The notes beneath the pieces were generated by a model. The model was not told the DNA's origin. It made no database searches and was given only the letters and a program-made list of their open reading frames with translations. Both the position numbers and the translations under genes were made by a program. Below, in pieces: positions 1 through 9,279 of a DNA stretch of 64,000 bases. Origin of the DNA: Acinetobacter shaoyimingii (lineage in GTDB: Bacteria; Pseudomonadota; Gammaproteobacteria; Pseudomonadales; Moraxellaceae); contig NZ_CP049801.1 in assembly GCF_011578045.1 (NCBI RefSeq), positions 2,046,001-2,110,000 on the forward strand, written 5' to 3'. Numbering within the stretch: position 1 is the stretch's first letter; each line of letters opens with the position of its first letter.

Positions 1-153
1 CCTTATGGTATTACGCGTATGCTAGACCTTATTCAACCTATGTATAAGCAAACTGCTGCTTATGGTCATTTTGGTCGTGAAGGTTCTGATACTGCATTCA
101 CTTGGGAAAAAACAGACAAAGTTGAAGCATTGAAAGCCTCTGCTGGTCTATAA
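1..153 (+). CDS. metK: S-adenosylmethionine synthetase, C-terminal end (partial)
   Basis: The window opens inside this gene; 50 codons and a TAA remain. MetK makes S-adenosylmethionine from ATP and methionine in the cytoplasm. The translated tail has the family's closing signature: [10 protein letters not shown], then YGHFGREG and [13 protein letters not shown], matching the E. coli MetK end (YGHFGRE...WEKTDK). The start lies outside the window. A strong hairpin terminator follows about 25 bases after the stop, so it is the last gene of its transcript. Confidence 0.93.
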   Translation, partial: PYGITRMLDLIQPMYKQTAAYGHFGREGSDTAFTWEKTDKVEALKASAGL

Positions 154-177
154 ACTCAAAACGATCTGCTGTTTCAT

Positions 178-209
178 AAAAAAAAGCTCACTTTATGTGA
201 GCTTTTTTT
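178..209 (+). terminator. Rho-independent terminator of metK
   Basis: Inverted repeat GCTCAC/GTGAGC with a 5-base loop (TTTAT), flanked by an A-tract on the left and seven T on the right. It can work in both directions, but on the minus strand the next gene ends at 244, so it probably serves both convergent genes. Confidence 0.85.
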
Positions 210-243
210 ATGTATTTGATATTACTTAAAAGATTCAACATGC

Positions 244-492
244 TTAAGAACCATTCATAGACTTATCATTTTTGTGTAAAACATCTAATAAGGTCTGTTG
301 CACCGGATCTGTTTGATGTGTATTCACCAAATGCGCCATTTGGAAAATAATCGCAACCGCTAAACACGCAAATACACAGAATAACCACAAGCTATAAGGA
401 GATTTAATATTTTGTGATCCGCATTCCGAGCAGACTTTGTCCGTAGACATAACAACCTTGTTACAACATCCACAATGATATTGATACATCAT
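244..492 (-). CDS. Small zinc-ribbon membrane protein (hypothetical)
   Basis: An 82-residue protein of unknown function. Two CxxC pairs near the N-terminus (CGCC and CSEC, in a YHCGCCNKVV...VCSECGSQ context) look like a zinc ribbon. They are followed by one hydrophobic segment (WLFCVFACLAVAIIFQMA) that should be a membrane helix, then a short polar tail. I chose the ATG at 490-492 because a strong GGAGGG ribosome binding site sits just upstream; an in-frame ATG 10 codons earlier has no such site. It is convergent with metK. Zinc binding and membrane insertion are inferred from motifs only. Confidence 0.7.
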   Translation of the reverse strand: MMYQYHCGCCNKVVMSTDKVCSECGSQNIKSPYSLWLFCVFACLAVAIIFQMAHLVNTHQTDPVQQTLLDVLHKNDKSMNGS

Positions 493-836
493 AATACCAC
501 CCTCCATTTTTACTATTGCCACGTTTTTATTATCAGTTAATATTGTTATGCGTTTTAACCTACAACATGTAAATAATACGTGATGCAGTTAACACTTTCA
601 AGCGCATAAAATAAACTTTATTTAAAATATCTTCACTGATAATTAAATTTATTTAAATTTAATAGCAACTTACTTATTATTATAAGTCTATTACATTCTG
701 ATACCGTGTAATAATATGTAACATATGGATTATTCATTGTAATTCCTCATTCAATTGATGATTGTAGTACAAACCAATGAATCGTTTCATTGCTCGTTTT
801 TTTAGTTAAAATGCTTCATGTTATTTGGAGAGCAAG
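493..836. other. AT-rich intergenic region between two divergent small genes
   Basis: About 340 bases without a supported gene. It should hold the promoters of the zinc-ribbon gene (minus) and the gene at 837 (plus). A short inverted repeat CAATGAA/TTTCATTG lies near 775-792. I see no RNA gene or longer repeat. Confidence 0.5.
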
Positions 837-1043
837 ATGGTTCAGTTAATTAAAAAAGGTGGTTTACGTGAACGTGCTAATCGGAGTCGTGCCTATCAGG
901 GCTCTGAAAATACTGAAACGACGTTGGCTCCGCATGGTTATCAACATCCTCATCTGGTTAATCGCCCCTGCTCGACACAACATGGCGAACAGGAAACAAC
1001 AATCGACACAAATACTAAAGATTTAGATACACACAAAAAATGA
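837..1043 (+). CDS. Small basic hypothetical protein
   Basis: A 68-residue polar protein starting MVQLIKKGGLRERANRSR, with no membrane segment, signal peptide or recognised domain. A GGAG at 827-830, six bases before the ATG at 837, fixes this start over an upstream in-frame TTG. A hairpin terminator follows directly, which supports a real single-gene transcript. No function can be assigned. Confidence 0.55.
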   Translation: MVQLIKKGGLRERANRSRAYQGSENTETTLAPHGYQHPHLVNRPCSTQHGEQETTIDTNTKDLDTHKK

Positions 1044-1063
1044 GGGGACATACCCTCATTTTT
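1036..1063 (+). terminator. Bidirectional hairpin terminator
   Basis: Stem TGAGGG/CCCTCA with a 6-base loop, A-rich before and T-rich after. It overlaps the stop codon of the gene at 837-1043 and lies about 55 bases beyond the end of the convergent LysE-type gene, so it may serve both. Confidence 0.75.
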
Positions 1064-1117
1064 GGTTTACTTGCATCGATAATGTCGAAGACGATGAAAA
1101 TATTTTAAAGGATAAAT

Positions 1118-1753
1118 TTAAAGTAAAAAGAGAGCATCAAACCAGAGCCAAATCGCAAACAATAAAAATAAAGCTCCAGAGAAAATATCAATATAACTTC
1201 CAGCACGTTGATACAAAGTTTTGACTTTTGGTAGCGATAAAATCAGCATCAACAATGCAAACACTAGAAATGTTTGAATAGGGATAATAAATGCCAATTG
1301 GGTTTTTAAATGTGTAGACGCTGAAGTACTGAGCGCTAAAGAAAACACACTACTAAAATAGATGAGTGTCTTTGGATTGGATAAATTGGTAAACAATCCC
1401 AATAAGAAATAGTTTTGAGATTTCTCTGATTTGTTTTGTTGATCCTCCAAATCAAATGTCTGATTTAAAGAATGAATGCCACCTTTGAGCATTGCCCATC
1501 CCATTCGAGCAAGAAAAAAACCACCAAGTAGCATTAATCCTTGTTGAATCCAAGGAAATTGTTGAACAAGAACTGTAAATCCCAATAATGTGAGCACAAC
1601 CCAAACCACAATGCCCACTGAAATCCCTGAAATGATTTTTAATGTGTTAGAACGTGTGGTTGATGCAGCACTTTTAGCAATGAGGAGTACGTCGGGACCA
1701 GGACTGAGTTGAGCGACAAAATGCAGAAGACAAATCGTAAAAAGCAAAGACAT
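1118..1753 (-). CDS. LysE/RhtB-family amino-acid exporter
   Basis: A 211-residue inner-membrane protein of the LysE/RhtB superfamily, whose members export amino acids or derivatives. Evidence is the N-terminal family signature QLSPGPDVLLIAK (around residues 15-27), about six hydrophobic helices, the central glycine-rich helix pair (LMLLGGFFLARMGWAML), the conserved NLSNPKTLIYF motif (around residues 122-132), and a length normal for the family (about 200-215). The substrate cannot be read from sequence. It is a single gene between hairpins, convergent with the small gene at 837. Confidence 0.88.
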   Translation of the reverse strand: MSLLFTICLLHFVAQLSPGPDVLLIAKSAASTTRSNTLKIISGISVGIVVWVVLTLLGFTVLVQQFPWIQQGLMLLGGFFLARMGWAMLKGGIHSLNQTFDLEDQQNKSEKSQNYFLLGLFTNLSNPKTLIYFSSVFSLALSTSASTHLKTQLAFIIPIQTFLVFALLMLILSLPKVKTLYQRAGSYIDIFSGALFLLFAIWLWFDALFLL

Positions 1754-1825
1754 AAAATCAAAAATTAGAAAAACCAGTATGAAATTATATCGTGTATAGC
1801 ATGAAAAATACTGCTATTCGATGCA

Positions 1826-1852
1826 TAAAAAAACCGAATCAACATGATTCGG
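1826..1852 (-). terminator. Rho-independent terminator downstream of fxsA
   Basis: On the minus strand, stem CCGAATC/GATTCGG with a 5-base loop followed by seven T. It lies 25 bases after the fxsA stop. Confidence 0.8.
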
Positions 1853-1875
1853 CTGTTTAATCTGATTCAGATCAA

Positions 1876-2439
1876 TTATTTTTGATTAACATCTTTCATT
1901 TCAATTTTTTTGGCTTCAGGGGTAATTTCACGTGCTTCGCCATCAATGATTGTAGAATCACGACCACCTTGTTGCTGTTGTGCATCTTGCATTTGACGCA
2001 TTAGATCAGCAAATGGATTTTGACCTTGGGCACCGCCCATATCGCCCATCATACCACCCATCATTTTTTCCATCATGGCTTGCTGACGTTTCAACATCGT
2101 TTTCATCATAATAGCTTTCAATGCTTGTTGTACTGGTGGAATCAAAATCAAGACTGCAATCACATCAGTGATTAAACCAGGAATGGCAAGCAGCAACCCT
2201 GCAATGATTTTAGGTAAGTTATTCGCTAGGTTAGGATCTTGACTCATTTGTCCTTGTTGCATTTGTTGCATCTGAGGCATAAGACCAACAGAGTTAGCAC
2301 GCATCATATTTAAACCGATAAAAAATGCAGCAACAAACCAGAAGAATACATACCACATACTTCCGACGAGGTCACCTACTCCGATCCACACAAAGATCTC
2401 AAGAACCAAACCAATTAAAACAATAAGTGCAATTTTCAT
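1876..2439 (-). CDS. fxsA: FxsA-family membrane protein
   Basis: A 187-residue inner-membrane protein of the FxsA family. E. coli FxsA relieves F-plasmid exclusion of phage T7 when overproduced; its normal role is unclear. The N-terminal 110 residues hold the membrane helices (MKIALIVLIGLVLEIFVWIG, then WYVFFWFVAAFFIGLNMM, then IIAGLLLAIPGLITDVIAVL, which matches the conserved LLxxPGxxTDxxG core). The C-terminal third is an unusual Met/Gln/Gly-rich cytoplasmic tail (MMEKMMGGMMGDMGG, then DAQQQQGG). A terminator follows. Confidence 0.85.
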   Translation of the reverse strand: MKIALIVLIGLVLEIFVWIGVGDLVGSMWYVFFWFVAAFFIGLNMMRANSVGLMPQMQQMQQGQMSQDPNLANNLPKIIAGLLLAIPGLITDVIAVLILIPPVQQALKAIMMKTMLKRQQAMMEKMMGGMMGDMGGAQGQNPFADLMRQMQDAQQQQGGRDSTIIDGEAREITPEAKKIEMKDVNQK

Positions 2440-2854
2440 GAAAAGTAGTCTAATCTCAACAGAAGAAAAATATTAAGCTGAAAACATAATATATTAATGA
2501 TGAATACAGCTCCTATTATTGATAAGGGCATTCCCTATTTTTTAAAGGCTAAAAAGTGATTTTTTTATTTATTTCACAGTTAATGTGGGATATTTCAGCA
2601 TGATTAGGATCTCTTGATACTTCAGTCCTGCGTTGTGTTATAGACTAAACCAACACAAATAAGGCATGAATTGATGACAAAGGCTATTTCATAGACTTTT
2701 ATTCAATGATTCTTCTATTTCCATCTTCAAAAGAAATTCAATAGATCATTATCACGCATTTTGATGCAACATTTTCCAAACGATCAAAAAAAAGCTACCC
2801 GTAGAGCTACGTATGCCCTTAAAATGAATTTGTTTATTATTCCATAGAATTGAT
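2440..2854. other. Intergenic region upstream of fxsA and ruvC
   Basis: About 415 AT-rich bases between two divergent genes, expected to hold both promoters. No gene, RNA or clear operator is visible. A short imperfect repeat with an adjoining A-tract (AAAAAAAGCTAC...GTAGAGCT, 2787-2810) might act as a weak minus-strand terminator, but the stem is poor. Confidence 0.4.
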
Positions 2855-3400
2855 ATGTCTCTGATTATTGGTATAGATCCCGGTTCACGCTTAACAGGCT
2901 ATGGCATCATACAAAAAGAAGGCCAAAAACTTATTTTTGTTGATGCAGGCACGATTCGTACCGAAACTCCTGATATGCCTGAACGTTTAAAACGAATCTT
3001 TGCAGGTATTGAGCGTATTGTGAAATTTCATGGTCCAACGGAAGCTGCTGTTGAACAAGTGTTTATGGCGGTAAACCCTGACTCTGCACTTAAATTAGGT
3101 CAAGCACGTGGCGCTGCAATTGCGGCTTTGGTCAATTTAGATTTACAAGTGGCTGAATATACCGCTCGTCAAATTAAACAATCTGTGGTTGGGTACGGTG
3201 CAGCCGACAAAGAACAAGTACAAATGATGGTGATGCGTATTTTAAATTTAAGTATTAAACCACAAGCGGATGCTGCCGATGCACTTGCCGCTGCTATATG
3301 TCATGCCCATGCTTCAGGTAGTATGTCCAAAATGGCAGTACTGAATGCTTTGGGTGGTATGGCACGTGGTCGAAGCCGAACCAGCTCACGTCGTCGTTAA
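2855..3400 (+). CDS. ruvC: Holliday junction endonuclease RuvC
   Basis: RuvC resolves four-way junctions made by RuvAB during recombinational repair. At 181 residues it has normal family length. The RNase H-fold acidic residues are present: the N-terminal Asp in [14 protein letters not shown], the Glu in [12 protein letters not shown], and the Asp pair in [16 protein letters not shown]. Phe in the EQVF segment is the family's base-stacking residue. A basic tail ([11 protein letters not shown]) ends the protein. The gene stands alone here, without ruvA or ruvB. Confidence 0.96.
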   Translation: MSLIIGIDPGSRLTGYGIIQKEGQKLIFVDAGTIRTETPDMPERLKRIFAGIERIVKFHGPTEAAVEQVFMAVNPDSALKLGQARGAAIAALVNLDLQVAEYTARQIKQSVVGYGAADKEQVQMMVMRILNLSIKPQADAADALAAAICHAHASGSMSKMAVLNALGGMARGRSRTSSRRR

Positions 3401-3429
3401 CATTTAAAAATCGAATATCGTTAAGCATT

Positions 3430-3465
3430 GTATTGAAGATGTATTTAGAAACACTTCTTCAATAC
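3430..3465. other. 10-bp inverted repeat between ruvC and a convergent gene
   Basis: Perfect arms GTATTGAAGA and TCTTCAATAC separated by 16 bases. There is no T-tract on either side, so it is a poor intrinsic terminator. It could still end the ruvC transcript or that of the convergent gene. Confidence 0.45.
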
Positions 3466-3484
3466 ATAAGAAATCAACTCAACT

Positions 3485-3817
3485 TTATTTTAAATAGGGC
3501 GCAGCATCTTTTTTGATTTCACCCATTGAAGGCTGTTTTGGATAGGTTAATGTGACGCGTCGTCCAAAGGTTCGAATATTTTTCTTTTGGTTTTCATCAA
3601 AGCGAATAATGACGAGCTCTTCTGGCTCATTGCGATGATTGATTTCACAAATCATATAGCTACCAAATTTCTCAATAATCATATATTGAGGAAAGGTACT
3701 TTTCAGTTTTCCAAGAAATGTGCCTTGTTTTGAATTTGAATCAGCATTGATTTGTGTATAGGCAATGAGCACTATGAGCGCTGCTACAACTGCGATCACC
3801 ACTAGATATTTTTCCAT
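3485..3817 (-). CDS. Hypothetical single-pass membrane protein
   Basis: 110 residues: an N-terminal hydrophobic anchor (YLVVIAVVAALIVLIAY, residues 4-20) and an external or periplasmic domain of about 85 residues containing IIEKFGSYMICEINHR and FGRRVTLTYP. No domain is recognised. It starts about 20 bases after the preceding minus-strand gene, so it is probably the last member of a nnr-acylphosphatase-exported protein transcript. The function is unknown. Confidence 0.6.
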   Translation of the reverse strand: MEKYLVVIAVVAALIVLIAYTQINADSNSKQGTFLGKLKSTFPQYMIIEKFGSYMICEINHRNEPEELVIIRFDENQKKNIRTFGRRVTLTYPKQPSMGEIKKDAAPYLK

Positions 3818-3837
3818 TTTCTCTCTAATCTTTGAAA

Positions 3838-4704
3838 TTACTGAACACGAATATAACTTTGTTTTTTATCATCATATTGATAAATATGGGTCTCTTTTTT
3901 AGGCATAATTTTAGATCCAGTCTGACTATACAGACGTTCAGTGCCTGTATATTTGATTTCAAGGTCGTACAATCCATTGTGCACACTATTTAGAAATTTA
4001 TACTTTCCATGATAACCCCAGACTTTATCATCACCTGTCGCTTCATTATCGGAATCTAAAACTGCAATCTCAATCATTTTGAATGTTACTAACTCATTCA
4101 TCGGGGCTATATAAAGTATTTTGGAACTATAACCTTGACGACTCACGTCAACAGTTTCAACAACCCCTTTGATATTGGGTCCAACATTAACCAAGTTTGA
4201 TAATATTCTATTGGGATTATACGTATCATCATTCATCCCCATTCCGACCCAAGCATCCTCATCAGTTGCTTTACTTACAAGTTCAAACTGCTGATTGGTA
4301 TTTTTTTTAAATATATAAACATCACTATAACTTGAACACGCAAAGCAGTAATTAATTTTTTTATTTTCTTCATCAACTACAACACGCGACACAGTGAGTA
4401 AAAATCTCTGTTGTTTGGATGAGTTTAGATAAGCAACAGGTTCCCCATAAATCAGCGCTTTTATTTGATCATTTTTTTCTTGATACCTCACATATTGTGT
4501 TTTGGTCTTATCTAATTCTGGAATGACAATATGTTTAAGCTGGTTTCCATAGAAAGTCGTTATCACAGTTTTAAAATTTAAATCCTTCAGTATGATGGTT
4601 TTTTTTGCAATTACTGGAGAGGATGCCCTATTTTCAGCATATACTGGTGTGATCATCATGAGTGGTGCACAAAGTAAATACCCAAAAAAAATTGTTGTTT
4701 TCAT
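3838..4704 (-). CDS. Hypothetical exported protein
   Basis: 288 residues. I start it at the ATG at 4702-4704 because AGGAA lies 8 bases upstream and the translation then opens with a clean signal peptide: MKTTIFFGYLLCAPLMMITP, then VYA, with cleavage predicted before ENRASS. The mature part is rich in beta-strand-like Val/Ile/Tyr segments and carries a Cys pair (YCFACSS), a possible disulfide. No family is recognised. It lies 50 bases after the acylphosphatase gene on the same strand. Confidence 0.6.
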   Translation of the reverse strand: MKTTIFFGYLLCAPLMMITPVYAENRASSPVIAKKTIILKDLNFKTVITTFYGNQLKHIVIPELDKTKTQYVRYQEKNDQIKALIYGEPVAYLNSSKQQRFLLTVSRVVVDEENKKINYCFACSSYSDVYIFKKNTNQQFELVSKATDEDAWVGMGMNDDTYNPNRILSNLVNVGPNIKGVVETVDVSRQGYSSKILYIAPMNELVTFKMIEIAVLDSDNEATGDDKVWGYHGKYKFLNSVHNGLYDLEIKYTGTERLYSQTGSKIMPKKETHIYQYDDKKQSYIRVQ

Positions 4705-4753
4705 TTTTGAATTTCCTGTTTTTATCATGAGAATCTATTTTTGCTTAGGCTAT

Positions 4754-5029
4754 TTATCGAATCATAACAAAATCATCATATTGAAGTTCATTCTCATGGA
4801 GCTTTTCTTGCTGAATTTTAGACACTTTTGATCGCAAAGGTCCAATTAAACTACATTTTAAAATGTCTTGTATGGCCTGTTCATCCCCTATGACCACAGC
4901 CTCAACGTCGCCTGTTTCTAAATTTTTAACATATCCTTTTAAGTTTAAATCATTCGCCTGTTTCTCAAACCAACGACGATACCCGACGCCTTGTACAATG
5001 CCTGAAATTGTGAGTTTTAACGCTTGCAT
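4754..5029 (-). CDS. Acylphosphatase
   Basis: A 91-residue cytoplasmic enzyme that hydrolyses the carboxyl-phosphate bond of acylphosphates. The family core is clear: ISGIVQGVGYRRWF carries the catalytic Arg in the phosphate-binding loop, and GYVKNLETGDVEAVV carries the catalytic Asn. The length is normal for the family. It starts 27 bases after nnr on the same strand and is probably co-transcribed with it. Confidence 0.92.
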   Translation of the reverse strand: MQALKLTISGIVQGVGYRRWFEKQANDLNLKGYVKNLETGDVEAVVIGDEQAIQDILKCSLIGPLRSKVSKIQQEKLHENELQYDDFVMIR

Positions 5030-5056
5030 ATCAACAACCTATCAAATAACTTTTTT

Positions 5057-6535
5057 TCATATTTCAAGAGCGTGATTTACAACATGATACACCGCTTCAT
5101 TCATATGATGTGCTTGTACTCCTCGCATTCCAGATTTTGCCAAATGATCACCCGCCAAAGCATGTAAAGTCACAATTTGATGCAATTCAATCTGTTCGTG
5201 AAATTGTGCTTTCAAACTGGCGATCATGCCTGCTAAAACATCTCCCATGCCACCCGTTGCCATCCCAGCATTACCTGCGGTACACATCCATAACTTATCC
5301 TGTAAAATTAAACTTCCTGCGCCTTTTAACACCCACTCACCAGCATAGCGTTGTTGTAAATCATAAATGGCTTGAATACGATCTGACTCAACATCAGATG
5401 TTTGCTTATCTAAAAGTTTTGCTGCTTCACCAGGATGTGGGGTTGCATAGGTATGTGTTTTTAACTGAACTGGGTGTAAAGCCAAGAACCATAATGCATC
5501 TGCATCAAGCACCAATTCAACTTTGGACTGATTCAAATGAGGAAACCAATTTAAAAACTGTTGTTCTGACCATGCATCCCGACCTAAGCCCATACCAAAA
5601 CTGACCGCATCAACTTGATTAATTAATTGTTGAATCATGTAATGATCAAGCGCATTGATATCTCGAAGCATAATATTAGGTGAACGTGCCAAAGTAGCCA
5701 TATGGTGTTTAGCATCACAAACAATACTGACCTTACCTGCACCTGCTGAAAAAGCGGCCTCAGCTGCCATCATCACAGCGCCACCCATGTCTGCATGACC
5801 GCCGACAATCAGTACATGACCATAACTACCTTTATGCCCAAAAGCTTCACGTTTAGGTAATTGAATGCTTTTCGGTGATAGATATGCCAATGTTTTAAGC
5901 TCATCATCGATAGGAATTAAAGGAATGACTTCTACTTGACTTGCATATTCTTTCCCTTGACCTGTCAATAATCCTGCTTTCAGCCCCAATACGGTATATG
6001 TTATATCGGCTTTTACTGCACAAGGTAAAACCTGTCCTGTGTTGGCATGTAGCCCACTGGGAATATCAATGGCAACTTTAAAACCAGATTGTCGGTTTAT
6101 GGAATGAATAATGGTTTGCCAATCTTCATCTAAGGTTCGATTGAGTCCAATACCAAACAAAGCATCAATATACACATCATAAGCATGATGAAATTCAAAA
6201 GCTGAAAATATATCTATACCGCTTGTATTTGCCTCGCGATACGCTTTGACCAACGAAGCTGAATCTCCAAGTTCGGTACTGTAGACATCAACGCAATATC
6301 CTGCTTGGTGCAAATACTTCGCCACCAAATATCCATCACCTGCATTATTTCCTGCGCCACAGCAGACAGCAATGCAGATTGAATGCTTAAACTGTTGTTG
6401 CAATAACACCATGAGCCGTTGACTGATTGCCCAAGCTGCTTGTTGCATTAAGCCATAATCACTATTTTGCTGATTAAACCAACGTTGCTCCCATGCTTGA
6501 ACTTCACGGCTATGGTAAACTGGCTGTTGCATCAT
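5057..6535 (-). CDS. nnr: Bifunctional NAD(P)HX epimerase / ADP-dependent NAD(P)HX dehydratase
   Basis: A 492-residue two-domain repair enzyme for hydrated NADH and NADPH. The N-terminal half (about residues 1-215) is the YjeF_N epimerase, with CCGAGNNAGDGYLVAKYL and the DALFGIGL and DIPSGLHANTG motifs. The C-terminal half is the ribokinase-like dehydratase, with GHKGSYGHVLIVGGH, TPHPGEAAKLL and the nucleotide-site segment GMATGGMGDVLAG. The length is normal for the fused form. It is divergent from queG with less than 20 bases between the starts; in E. coli nnr and queG are also neighbours. Confidence 0.95.
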   Translation of the reverse strand: MMQQPVYHSREVQAWEQRWFNQQNSDYGLMQQAAWAISQRLMVLLQQQFKHSICIAVCCGAGNNAGDGYLVAKYLHQAGYCVDVYSTELGDSASLVKAYREANTSGIDIFSAFEFHHAYDVYIDALFGIGLNRTLDEDWQTIIHSINRQSGFKVAIDIPSGLHANTGQVLPCAVKADITYTVLGLKAGLLTGQGKEYASQVEVIPLIPIDDELKTLAYLSPKSIQLPKREAFGHKGSYGHVLIVGGHADMGGAVMMAAEAAFSAGAGKVSIVCDAKHHMATLARSPNIMLRDINALDHYMIQQLINQVDAVSFGMGLGRDAWSEQQFLNWFPHLNQSKVELVLDADALWFLALHPVQLKTHTYATPHPGEAAKLLDKQTSDVESDRIQAIYDLQQRYAGEWVLKGAGSLILQDKLWMCTAGNAGMATGGMGDVLAGMIASLKAQFHEQIELHQIVTLHALAGDHLAKSGMRGVQAHHMNEAVYHVVNHALEI

Positions 6536-6554
6536 TATTCCCTTTTATTTGCTT

Positions 6555-7661
6555 ATGACTCAATCCACACTTTCAAAAAAAATCCCATTAGATCAGTATG
6601 ATCCTATCGCTTTAAAAGCATGGATTAAAGCACAAGCTTTTGATCTGGGTTTTGCTGATTGTGTCATTGCCAAACCCGATGCTCAAGCAGAATTGGTGCG
6701 TTTTCAAGAATATTTAGACCGTGGTTATCACGGCGATATGAAGTTTTTAGAAGAAAACTTAGAAAAGCGTGCTGATCCTAAACTGCTGGTGCCTGGCACA
6801 AAAAGTGTTATTTGTGTACGAATGGATTATTTGGTGGAAACACCAAAACCGCGTTATGTGCCCGATGAACCCAACTCGGCGATCATAGCTCGTTATGCAC
6901 GTGGACGTGATTATCATAAAGTGATGCGTGGTCGCTTGAAAACCCTAGCTACACGTATACGTGAAAAAATAGGTGATTTTGAATCGCGTCCATTTGCCGA
7001 CTCTGCACCAATTTTTGAAAAATCTTTAGCTGAAAATGCGGGGATGGGCTGGACAGGAAAACATACCCTACTCATTCATAAAAAATCAGGTTCATTTTTT
7101 GTGTTGGGAGAACTCTTCACTTCACTTGAACTTCCATTTGACACCCCTGCGACAAAACATTGTGGCTCATGTACCGCATGTATCGACATTTGCCCAACCC
7201 AAGCCATTGTAGAACCCTATATACTGGATGCCCGCAAATGTATTGCGTATTTGACCATTGAATATCAAGGCATCATTCCAGAAGAGTTACGTGCAGGTAT
7301 TGGTAATCGTGTCTTTGGTTGTGATGACTGTCAGTTAATCTGTCCATGGAATGGATTTGCCAAAACTGCAACCATTGAAGATTTTAATCCCCGTCATGGT
7401 TTAGACGATGTGAGTCTGCTTGATTTATGGCAATGGGATGAAGCAACTTTTTTGGAGAAAACAGAAGGAAGCCCACTACGCCGAACAGGTTATCAAAGCT
7501 TCATGCGTAACATTGCCATTGGATTAGGCAATGCTCCATTTTCTGACAAAATTATTCATGAACTCAAAATAAAACATCAACAGCATGATGATATTGTGCA
7601 AGTCCACATTGATTGGGCAATTGAGCAACAAATGCAAAAATCAGGCATGATTGCCTTTTAA
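6555..7661 (+). CDS. queG: Epoxyqueuosine reductase QueG
   Basis: QueG performs the last step of queuosine synthesis, reducing epoxyqueuosine to queuosine in tRNA with cobalamin and two [4Fe-4S] clusters. At 368 residues it has normal length. The cluster motifs are CGSCTACIDICP and CDDCQLICPWN, with C-terminal HEAT-like helices (RRTGYQSFMRNIAIGLGN). I use the ATG at 6555; a TTG two codons upstream is in frame. The starts of queG and nnr nearly touch, so the promoters must overlap the opposite gene. Confidence 0.95.
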   Translation: MTQSTLSKKIPLDQYDPIALKAWIKAQAFDLGFADCVIAKPDAQAELVRFQEYLDRGYHGDMKFLEENLEKRADPKLLVPGTKSVICVRMDYLVETPKPRYVPDEPNSAIIARYARGRDYHKVMRGRLKTLATRIREKIGDFESRPFADSAPIFEKSLAENAGMGWTGKHTLLIHKKSGSFFVLGELFTSLELPFDTPATKHCGSCTACIDICPTQAIVEPYILDARKCIAYLTIEYQGIIPEELRAGIGNRVFGCDDCQLICPWNGFAKTATIEDFNPRHGLDDVSLLDLWQWDEATFLEKTEGSPLRRTGYQSFMRNIAIGLGNAPFSDKIIHELKIKHQQHDDIVQVHIDWAIEQQMQKSGMIAF

Positions 7662-7961
7662 AAATTCATTTTCAAACGTGAAACATCCATTTTCTATATG
7701 TGCATGTTACCAACATGATTATTATTATAGGAAAATTTTAGCGACACATTCACGTTATTTCTAAATATCTGCATTAAAACTTTGCAGGTATTTTTCAACA
7801 ATAAAGCCCAACTTTGCAACCATCTCAAAATGCAAGACAATTTTCATCAAATAGCAAAAAACATAATAACGACCAACTTAATTTGTCATATTTTATGATT
7901 TTGCAATTAAAATGTTTCACGTATGATGAATCCAATCGATCAATAAAGTAACGGAGTACTT
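7662..7961. other. AT-rich region upstream of bioB
   Basis: 300 bases without a gene. It should contain the bioB promoter. I could not identify a BirA-type operator or a queG terminator with confidence. Confidence 0.4.
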
Positions 7962-8951
7962 ATGCAAGTACGCAATGATTGGACGCGAGAAGAAATACAA
8001 CAACTGTACGCATTACCTTTTTTAGATTTGCTCTTTGAAGCGCAAGGTATTCATCGTCAACATTTTGATGCCAATACCATTCAAGTCAGTACATTGCTTT
8101 CAATCAAAACAGGAAAATGCCCTGAGGATTGTAAATATTGCTCGCAATCTGCTCGTTACGATTCAAAACTTGAAGCTGAAAAACGTATCGCAGTCGAAAA
8201 AGTGATTCAAGAGGCCAAAGAAGCACTTGCTTCTGGCTCTTCTCGTTTTTGTATGGGTGCTGCTTGGCGCAACCCACATGAACGCGACATGCCCTATGTC
8301 ATTGAGATGGTCAAGGAAGTGAAAGCCTTAGGCCTTGAAACCTGTATGACCTTGGGTATGCTCAATGAGTCTCAAGCATTACGATTAAAAGATGCAGGAC
8401 TGGATTATTATAATCATAACTTAGACACCTCTCGTGAATACTATCCGAACGTGATTACAACACGAAGCTATGATGATCGTTTGAATACACTCGACTTTGT
8501 TCGTCAAGCAGGTATGAAAGTCTGTAGTGGCGGTATTGTTGGACTGGGAGAAAATAGTAACGATCGTATAGGCTTACTGCATGAATTAGCGACATTGCCG
8601 ATACATCCAGAATCTGTACCAATTAATATGCTCGTGCCTATAGAAGGTACACCTTTGGCTGATGTCGAAAAACTGGATGTGACAGAGTGGATTCGTACAA
8701 TTGCAGTTGCCCGTATTATTATGCCTAAAAGCTATATTCGTCTTTCAGCAGGTCGTGAGTCTTTGTCTGATTCTGATCAGGCTTTGGCTTTTATGGCTGG
8801 TGCAAATTCGCTTTTTTCAGGTGAAAAATTACTCACCACCCCAAATGCAGGTGAAGGTCGAGATAAGCAATTGTTTGATAAACTTGGTCTCGTTGCTGAG
8901 AAAGCCAAACCATCAATTTTAGAGTTAACTGTTGATGCAATGGCAAGTTAA
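7962..8951 (+). CDS. bioB: Biotin synthase BioB
   Basis: A radical SAM enzyme that inserts sulfur into dethiobiotin. At 329 residues it has normal length. The radical SAM cluster motif CPEDCKYC is at residues 53-60. Ligands expected for the auxiliary [2Fe-2S] cluster lie in [30 protein letters not shown] and the Arg of RLSAGRESL. The other bio genes are not in the window. An AACGGAG-like ribosome binding site precedes the ATG, and a terminator follows the gene. Confidence 0.97.
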   Translation: MQVRNDWTREEIQQLYALPFLDLLFEAQGIHRQHFDANTIQVSTLLSIKTGKCPEDCKYCSQSARYDSKLEAEKRIAVEKVIQEAKEALASGSSRFCMGAAWRNPHERDMPYVIEMVKEVKALGLETCMTLGMLNESQALRLKDAGLDYYNHNLDTSREYYPNVITTRSYDDRLNTLDFVRQAGMKVCSGGIVGLGENSNDRIGLLHELATLPIHPESVPINMLVPIEGTPLADVEKLDVTEWIRTIAVARIIMPKSYIRLSAGRESLSDSDQALAFMAGANSLFSGEKLLTTPNAGEGRDKQLFDKLGLVAEKAKPSILELTVDAMAS

Positions 8952-8988
8952 TAAAATATTTAAAATCATACTACTATAAAAAATGATT

Positions 8989-9016
8989 AGCCCCTCTTTT
9001 GGGGCTTTATTGTTTT
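8989..9016 (+). terminator. Rho-independent terminator of bioB
   Basis: Stem AGCCCC/GGGGCT with a 6-base loop followed by a T-rich run (TTATTGTTTT). Confidence 0.8.
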
Positions 9017-9028
9017 GAATGATATAAC

Positions 9029-9241
9029 TTAGAGTGAGGTGATCAGAATGCCATAATTGGCATTGAGATATTGCCCGACTTTAATCTGATCGCTGCCGTT
9101 CGCATGATGCACAACAAGAGTTTTTGTAAATGCATCATATTCAAACGAATCATAGCAATCTTGATGTTCGACTAACCAAGTCAATGTATCAGCCAATTGC
9201 TCATCCACCACATATGTTTTGGCTTTAAAATCCTTCATCAT
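9029..9241 (-). CDS. Hypothetical protein, 70 residues
   Basis: A small acidic-aromatic protein (MMKDFKAKTYVVDEQLADTL...) with no signal or membrane segment. It is convergent with bioB, whose terminator lies just past its stop. An AAAGG lies about 11 bases before the ATG pair. The family is not recognised. The IS982 copy was inserted about 40 bases upstream of its start and may have separated it from its promoter. Confidence 0.5.
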   Translation of the reverse strand: MMKDFKAKTYVVDEQLADTLTWLVEHQDCYDSFEYDAFTKTLVVHHANGSDQIKVGQYLNANYGILITSL

Positions 9242-9279
9242 ACAAAAAATAGCCTTTAAACAGAATTTTTATATTTGAA

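Noticed and set aside
2760..2830. Small RNA or strong terminator upstream of ruvC
   Set aside because: The AGCTAC/GTAGAGCT pairing is short and interrupted; nothing else supports a transcript.
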